Source: Anomaloglossus baeobatrachus (taxonomy: Eukaryota; Chordata; Amphibia; Anura; Aromobatidae). From it: a stretch of 64,000 nt of DNA. Under the pieces are notes generated by a model. The model saw only the letters and a program-made list of their open reading frames with translations. It searched no databases and had not been told where the DNA came from. The stretch covers positions 338,467,078-338,531,077 of the forward strand of contig NC_134357.1 of the NCBI RefSeq assembly GCF_048569485.1, in the 5' to 3' direction. This document shows, piece after piece, positions 58,637 to 64,000 of this stretch (position 1 is its first letter; each line of letters begins with the position of its first letter). Position numbers and translations under genes: made by a program.

Positions 58637-60692
58637 TGTGGCGCCCCTGAGGCTTCAATCGCCACTGGGTACTGCACCTCAGCAAAGGTGCAGTATTCAT
58701 CCCGGGTAAGGAGGAGGTCATTGCCAGAATACCACCACAATTCACGAAAACATACAGTTAGTTGCCCTCTCACCAGGACTGGGCTAGGGTAGAGACTTTG
58801 GGGGTGGCCATTGTGACGACTTGGACTCTGTCAGTGCCTAGCATGGGTTAATTTTCTTAAAATTCAGCCAGACATGATGATATCTTGTTTATATACGAGG
58901 CATAAGCCTCTCATTGTTTCTACAAGAGTCTTAGGAGTCTAGTATTAAAGTTCTTGTTGACTCATGTAATTGCCTTGGCCAGTGAAGGACAGAAACCCAG
59001 ACAAATTAATTATGCGAATCTCCCATTCTTTTACTAGATGCGATGTAACTTAGCTGTCTCTCCTTCGTCTCTGCCATGCTACCATTACTACTAGGGATAT
59101 TTTGTATTTGGCTTGAAATCTAGCCAATAAGAGCCAAGTCTTATCCACCAATCGTGAAGACCCCAATGGTCTGAATTGAGAGCTTAGGGGTATAAGAAGG
59201 AGGACTGTCCATTGAGCGGGTGTCTCTTGCTACATGCTACCAATCTAGGACCTGAGGAGCCGATTGGCAAGCCATAACAGAACCTGGATTATAATACTAT
59301 ATAGACTTCAGCATCGAATGCAAGGATTCAGCTCAGCTATCAAGGACTACCTAAGGAAGGAATCCAGCTTGGGACAATCCAGTGACCTGACTATGGGCTT
59401 TGTGGTCCTCAGACAGCTTCCTAAATCTGGCGCTATTCCATTCTGGGTGGGTGCCTGCCGAAAGCGGGGTGTTGCTGGTTTGGAGTAAGTAGCCCTGGAA
59501 GCTCTGAGAAATGGACATTCTAATCCCTGGTGAGCCAGCGGAAGGATGAGAAACTGTTACCGGTTACATTCTGTGGTTTTGCTGGTTATATGCTATGTGC
59601 GGTTAATTGTTGGGGATTTAATAAAGTCTTAATATTGTGATTCCCTCACCCTGTGTTGTCTGAGTAGTGTTCCGCCCACGGTTAAGGAGGTTGGGCGTTC
59701 AGTTGGTATGAGCCCTGGGCCATGCTGTCTTTCTAAAGGTGGCCAAGCCAGCGGATGAGAGCACCCACTGACCCCTGTGTCTCCACAGCCATCACTAATG
59801 TAGTGGACCCTCTGCTCACTAGTTCAGGAACCCGGGGGGAGGAGCTTGACACAGGGGAGCAAGGCGACACACACTCACACAAGCAGTTAGTCAGCAACCA
59901 GGAAACAAGTGAGATGTAGGAGGAGGGGAGAGCTGCGCCATAGCTCCCTCAGGACCGAGCGCCCACGGAACAGGTACGGAGCCCTAGGCTAGTGGGCACT
60001 GCAATTCCCACTAGTAGAATCCGCCGGGCAGAGGATTTCAAGTCTTCTGACCCACACACAGTGCCCGGGGCACAGCAGCATATAGAGCCAGGAGTCGTGA
60101 CCATAGGGCGGCCCCATCTACGGACTCATGCTGCCTGCTATACGGGACAGGAAAGAAAGCATTCCTAGGACTCGGGTCCCAGCGTAGCTTCAAGCCGCAG
60201 GGACTCACTCAAGATGGCACAGGGAGGAAGGACTTACTGAAAGAAACACCGGTTCTGACCTCTGAACTATCCGGGATCGGCTGGGGCCCATGACGGCAGA
60301 GTCCGGCAGTCCAAATGAGGTGACATCTAAGTGAGTAAAAAACTTTAACTTCAATCCCTGTGCCATCCCTTCGTTCCAACGCCTTAGCTGCGCAGCAGCC
60401 GGAGTGGACTAATACTCCCAACCTCCCTGTGGGCCAGAGCTCTGCCTGTGGAAAAGCTGTACCAACATAGCTGCACTACCACCGGCCCTCAGAGGACACC
60501 CCTTGCAGCAGTGGCTGCCATACTATAGCCGCATAGCACAGGAGGTGTGACGAATAACTACTCCCATCATCCCCATCTCCCCCTTTTATTAACACCAATG
60601 GGGTCACGGAAACAGGCCAGGCCGCTAAGACATCCCAAACCAACACCGGCCCGGTGACGAGTAACCCTCCCCAAGACCCCGTGGGCGCGTCA
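58637..60692 (+). mobile_element. Solo LTR carrying a second solo LTR
   Basis: TGTGGCGCCCCTGAGG...GGGCGCGTCA, flanked by GCTG at 58633-58636 and 60693-60696 (the uninterrupted Tc1 end elsewhere reads aaatggctgcaatg). Without the insert 58812-59787 it is about 1,075 bp. Its start resembles the LTR start at 24737/36356. Confidence 0.8.
58812..59787 (+). mobile_element. Solo LTR, different family, with promoter-like and poly(A) motifs
   Basis: TGTGACGACTTGG...GTCTCCACA, 976 bp, flanked by GCCAT at 58807-58811 and 59788-59792. It contains a TATA-like ggggtataagaagg near 59190 and AATAAAGT near 59620, in LTR-like order. No coding part. Confidence 0.85.
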
Positions 60693-60754
60693 GCTGCAAT
60701 GAAACAAAAAGTGAAAAATTTAAAGGGGTCTGAATACTTTCTGTACCCACTGTA

Positions 60755-61829
60755 TTCTATCTTTCATTGAGGTCTTAGCATCAAAACTCTCATCAATGTC
60801 AAAGGGAACCTCCAACATGTCTCTAAGGCCTCATTCACACATCAGTATTTTTGATAAGTAATCAAAGCAAAAGGTGGCTACTTTGAAGAACCTAGAATAA
60901 GACATATTTTCAGTTGTTTCACACTTTTTTGTTAAGTATTTCATTCCACATGTGTTAATTCATAGTTTTGATGCCTTCAATGTGAATCTACAATTTTGAG
61001 AGTCATGAAAATAAAGAAAACTCTTTGAATGAGGTGTGTCCAAACATTTGGTCTGTACTGTATATATATATATATTTCTGATTTTCCAGTGCCCCTAACT
61101 TTTTTAATTTTTCTATGAATGGAGCTGTTAGGGCTTGTGCTTTTGTAAGGTTAGTTGAAGTTTTCAATGCTATCATGTTGGGGAACACGCAATATTTTTA
61201 TTCCATTTTATTCCATTGTTGATGGAGGTATAGAGATTAAAAAGGTAACAGTTGTGGAGTTTTTTTCTTCTTTATGATGTTTACCAAATGGATTAAATAA
61301 TTTTATACTTTTACAGTTCAGATTTTTATTGACATATATGCTTATTTGTTTGTTTGTTTTTATTTATTTGGGAAAAAGGGGACATAATTTGAATTTTTAG
61401 ATTTTTTTTAATTTAATATTTAAAAAAAAAAAATCACTTAGACTAGATTTTTCAGTCTTTATAGGGGACTGGACCTGTGATTATTTGATCACTTGTTCTA
61501 TATACTACAATACTTCTGTATAGCAGTATATTGGAAAATCACAGTGTGTTCTACTGTATAAAGTCAAGCCTATGGCTGGGCTTCACAGGAGTACCAACAT
61601 GGCGTCAATCAGGGCCTTCAGAAGGCCCTTAGATGCTACGGCAAACCACAATCAAATCGCAATGGGGGTCTGATGAGCCCTCGAATCGGGATGGTGTGAC
61701 CTAAATGCCATTGTCAGAATTTAATTGTTTAAACAGCAATGATTGGAGCAACATATGATTGCTGCTTGAGTCAGATGTCTGCAGTATAACACAGCCAGCA
61801 CCTTCCCTGTCTGGAGCAGGCTTAGCTAC
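60755..61829. other. Intronic sequence with a probable LINE tail
   Basis: 60880-61068 resembles the 3' tail of a fish/frog non-LTR element (ggctactttgaagaacctag ... gaggtgtgtccaaacatttg) ending in a TA microsatellite. A single MITE-like edge (aaggcctcattcacacatca) precedes it at about 60825. The rest is unrecognised. Confidence 0.45.
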
Positions 61830-61832
61830 TAA

Positions 61833-62413
61833 GGCGGGCTTTGCACGCTGCGACATCGGTAACAATGTGTTACCGACGCTGCAGCAATAGTCCCCGCCCC
61901 CATCGCACATGCGATATCTTGTGATTGCTGCCATAGCGAACATTATCGCTACGCCAGCTTCACATGCACTCACCTGACCTGAGACGTCGCTCTGGCCAGC
62001 GAACCGCCTCCTTCCTAAGGGGGCGGGTCGTGCGCCATCATAGCGATGTCACACGGCAGGAAGCCAATAGAAGCGTAGGGGCAGAGATGAGCGGGACGTA
62101 AACATCCCGCCCACCTCCTTCCTTCCTCATTGCAGCCGGGATGCAGGTAAGGAGATGTTCCTCGCTCCTGCGGCTTCACACACAGCGATGTGTTCTGCGC
62201 AGGAACGAGGAACAACATCGTACCATCGCAGCAGCGGCATAATGGAAATGTCGGACCCTACACCGATGATACGATAACGACGCTTTTGCGCTCGTTAATC
62301 GTATGTAAAAGGCTTTACACGCTACAATGTCGACAGTGACACCGGATGTGCGTCACTTTCGATTTGACCCCACCGACATCGCACCTGCGATATCGTAGTG
62401 TGCAAAGTACCCC
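61833..62413. mobile_element. Harbinger-like MITE with TAA target duplication
   Basis: Ends GGCGGGCTTTGCACGCTGCG and GTAGTGTGCAAAGTACCCC; TAA at 61830-61832 and 62414-62416. Same family as 42025-42611. Confidence 0.88.
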
Positions 62414-62416
62414 TAA

Positions 62417-63254
62417 GGTCGTTCCATACATTGACACCCTCAGTAAGAAACAAAAGTAGGTCATCTAATGGGAAGGGGTTAACCCAACCTTAAGAGAAAT
62501 TGCAAACTGGGCTACAACTGAATTTTTTCCTTTAGGCTAAATGGAATGGGATGAAAATTATGGGTAAGTAAATTAGTATAATGTAATAATTAGTATGAAC
62601 AGAAATGTATTTATGTATTTATTTATTTTTAAACTTAAATGTATATTTTGTTTTTGTATATTTTTTGTAGAAATGTTATACCATTTGACGTCTATAGCCT
62701 CTATGTTTGTAACAATCATCTTTCTTTCTTTGATCTTTCTTCTAAGCTCATTTATGGCCATAACAAAAATATACTTTTAACTAGTCATAAATCAGCCTGT
62801 AAGCCTAAAAGGAGAAATACCGAATCCTGGCGTCAGGACCAGCTCACTAACGCTCCATCCATCGCTAATACTGCAGGAATGTATTGCTATTCACAGAGGC
62901 GGTGCAAGGTAAATTGTTAAAAAATGGTAAAGAAACTGTATACGATGTAAGCATTTAAGTAAAAGCTATTGACAATATTGAATGCAATTTTATTTTATTA
63001 AAGGATTTGAATTAACTTGTTTCTTTTTTGAGGATTTTTTTTCTTTCCAACATTATTTGTGCTAATTTTTTGCAAAAACATTGAAAATGTGGCCATATTA
63101 ATCACATAAAGGCGAATATATGTGGGGTTGGAGATTATAACTACACTAAACAGTCAGTATCACTCGTCATAACAGTAAATAATAGTGTGCACTGAGCTAG
63201 CAAGAACCCAAGACATGATAGGGTTAAGTTCAGTGTCCCTGTAAATCATAGACA
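62417..63254. other. No gene or repeat recognised
   Basis: Very AT-rich intronic sequence; short ORFs here have no recognisable content. Confidence 0.45.
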
Positions 63255-63258
63255 TTAA

Positions 63259-63490
63259 AGGGGGTATTCCCATCTCCAAGATCCTATCCTAATATGTAGT
63301 AGGTGTCATAATAATAATATTAGCAAATATCTCAAATTATAAATATAGTATAATTCTTCTGATTAGCTACATCTCTTACATCATGTGCAGGGCATTGCAG
63401 CTTAGGTATCCATGGTAACATCCACTAGCAAATAACTGTCACAATATGAGTGGTCGTATGGATACCTAAGCTGCAATGCTGTCATGGGTG
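63259..63490. mobile_element. TTAA-type palindromic MITE, cut by an LTR element
   Basis: Starts AGGGGGTATTCCCATCTCC after TTAA (63255-63258). The inverted pair gcattgcagcttaggtatcc / ggatacctaagctgcaatgc near 63396-63480 marks the palindrome centre. The right part is interrupted at 63491. Confidence 0.55.
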
Positions 63491-64000
63491 TGTCACGGGT
63501 GACTGAGAGTCATGTGGTTTCTGGCAATAGAAGGTCACAGTCTTTGGCTTCACAAAATGTTCCCTGACATTCTATTGTTCCTGCTGTTAGTATTCATTAT
63601 AATAGGTAGCTTTCCTGCAGGATTTTCATCCCTTCCTTTTTAGGACCCAGAAGGAGCTCGCCTTACACACAGCTGTTGATCATCAGTATTCTCTTGGTGC
63701 TTAAATACTCCATTCTTCCCTGGACTGATGCTGGTGATATTATTCAGGCTAATTCTAGCTCTGGCTGCAAGCAAGTGGCTTGCTCGCATCTGTAGTATCA
63801 TTGCTGAAGCTTTGCTGAACTTCTTCCTGAGACATCTGTAGATAAGTTGTTCATGCTTTTTCACCTGTGTGTCCTCCTTCTATAGTGTTTACTGAGGTTG
63901 ACGAAGAGCTCATCCCATCTGTTCCTTATTTAGGGCCCAGCACTAGGGATACCTAGAATCAGGTATCTGGCTCGGCGCATAAGTGCGTAACCTATCTAGG
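63491..64000 (+). mobile_element. LTR (partial), same family as 23733-24372
   Basis: Begins TGTCACGGGTGACTG and parallels 23735 onward (tttctggcaatagaaggtca ... ctaggtagctttcctgc-like, ctggactgatgctggtgata). It continues past the window. Whether an interior follows cannot be seen. Confidence 0.7.

Larger units (their letters stand above)
55503..60752 (+). mobile_element. Decayed Tc1-like transposon with nested insertions
   Basis: Ends CAGTGGGTACAGAAAGTATT (55503) and AATACTTTCTGTACCCACTG (60752); TA at 55501-55502 and 60753-60754. Two insertions account for most of the length: 55732-57410 and 58637-60692. Without them it is about 1.5 kb. Same ends as the 333-bp MITE at 20890-21222. Confidence 0.92.

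Noticed and set aside
62573-62920. Short ORFs on both strands in AT-rich DNA
   Set aside because: Overlapping on opposite strands, Ile/Phe/Lys-rich as expected from base composition, no domain.

Overview
The window is vertebrate nuclear DNA, almost certainly from a frog. The one clear host gene is the second coding exon of slc32a1 (vesicular GABA/glycine transporter) on the minus strand at 44,005-45,192. Its protein reads like the Xenopus orthologue. The repeat landscape fits a repeat-rich, probably neobatrachian, frog genome: many Tc1/mariner, hAT, Harbinger-like and TTAA-targeting DNA elements, Ty3/Gypsy-type LTR elements, and few LINEs. No bacterial genes, CRISPR arrays, tRNAs or rRNAs were seen. 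Most of the window is mobile DNA, much of it nested.

Layout. 1-1,380: a possible decayed Lys/Glu-rich exon, then nothing recognised. 1,381-5,789: a palindromic pogo/Tigger-like element split by a young Gypsy element (1,876-5,373). 5,857-7,810: a decayed Tc1 element holding a later insert with a 250-bp hairpin. 8,040-9,650: a Tc1 transposon with terminal IR/DR repeats and an uninterrupted 344-residue transposase. 9,812-11,051: a TTAA-type non-autonomous element. 11,739-18,348: a 6.6-kb hAT element with an exact 8-bp target duplication, a BED-finger transposase of 901 codons, an upstream in-frame ORF separated from it by one TAG, and a 118-bp tandem array. 18,365-18,988: LINE pieces. 18,989-22,223: a hAT-like element with minisatellites and two smaller insertions.

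23,733-38,092: LTR territory. A fragment of one LTR element is followed by an older element (24,737-38,092). A younger Gypsy element (25,112-33,568) sits inside that element's left LTR. The older element lacks recognisable pol and carries a short ORF resembling a cold-shock domain. It shares its primer-site sequence, polypurine tract and LTR edges with the younger one, which suggests a parasite/helper pair. 37,301-42,611: a swarm of Harbinger-like MITEs.

43,135-45,192: slc32a1 3' UTR and exon 2. No exon 1 is visible up to 64,000, so the intron is longer than 18.8 kb here and is built largely of transposons. It contains a solo LTR, MITEs, a Tc1 inside a Tc1 (50,358-53,437) and a many-layered nest at 55,503-60,752 (Tc1 containing a palindromic MITE with a solo LTR, and an LTR containing another solo LTR).

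The genes do not form an operon or pathway. The relationships are those of host gene, transposons and parasites of transposons. All calls come from reading the sequence; family names below superfamily level are tentative.
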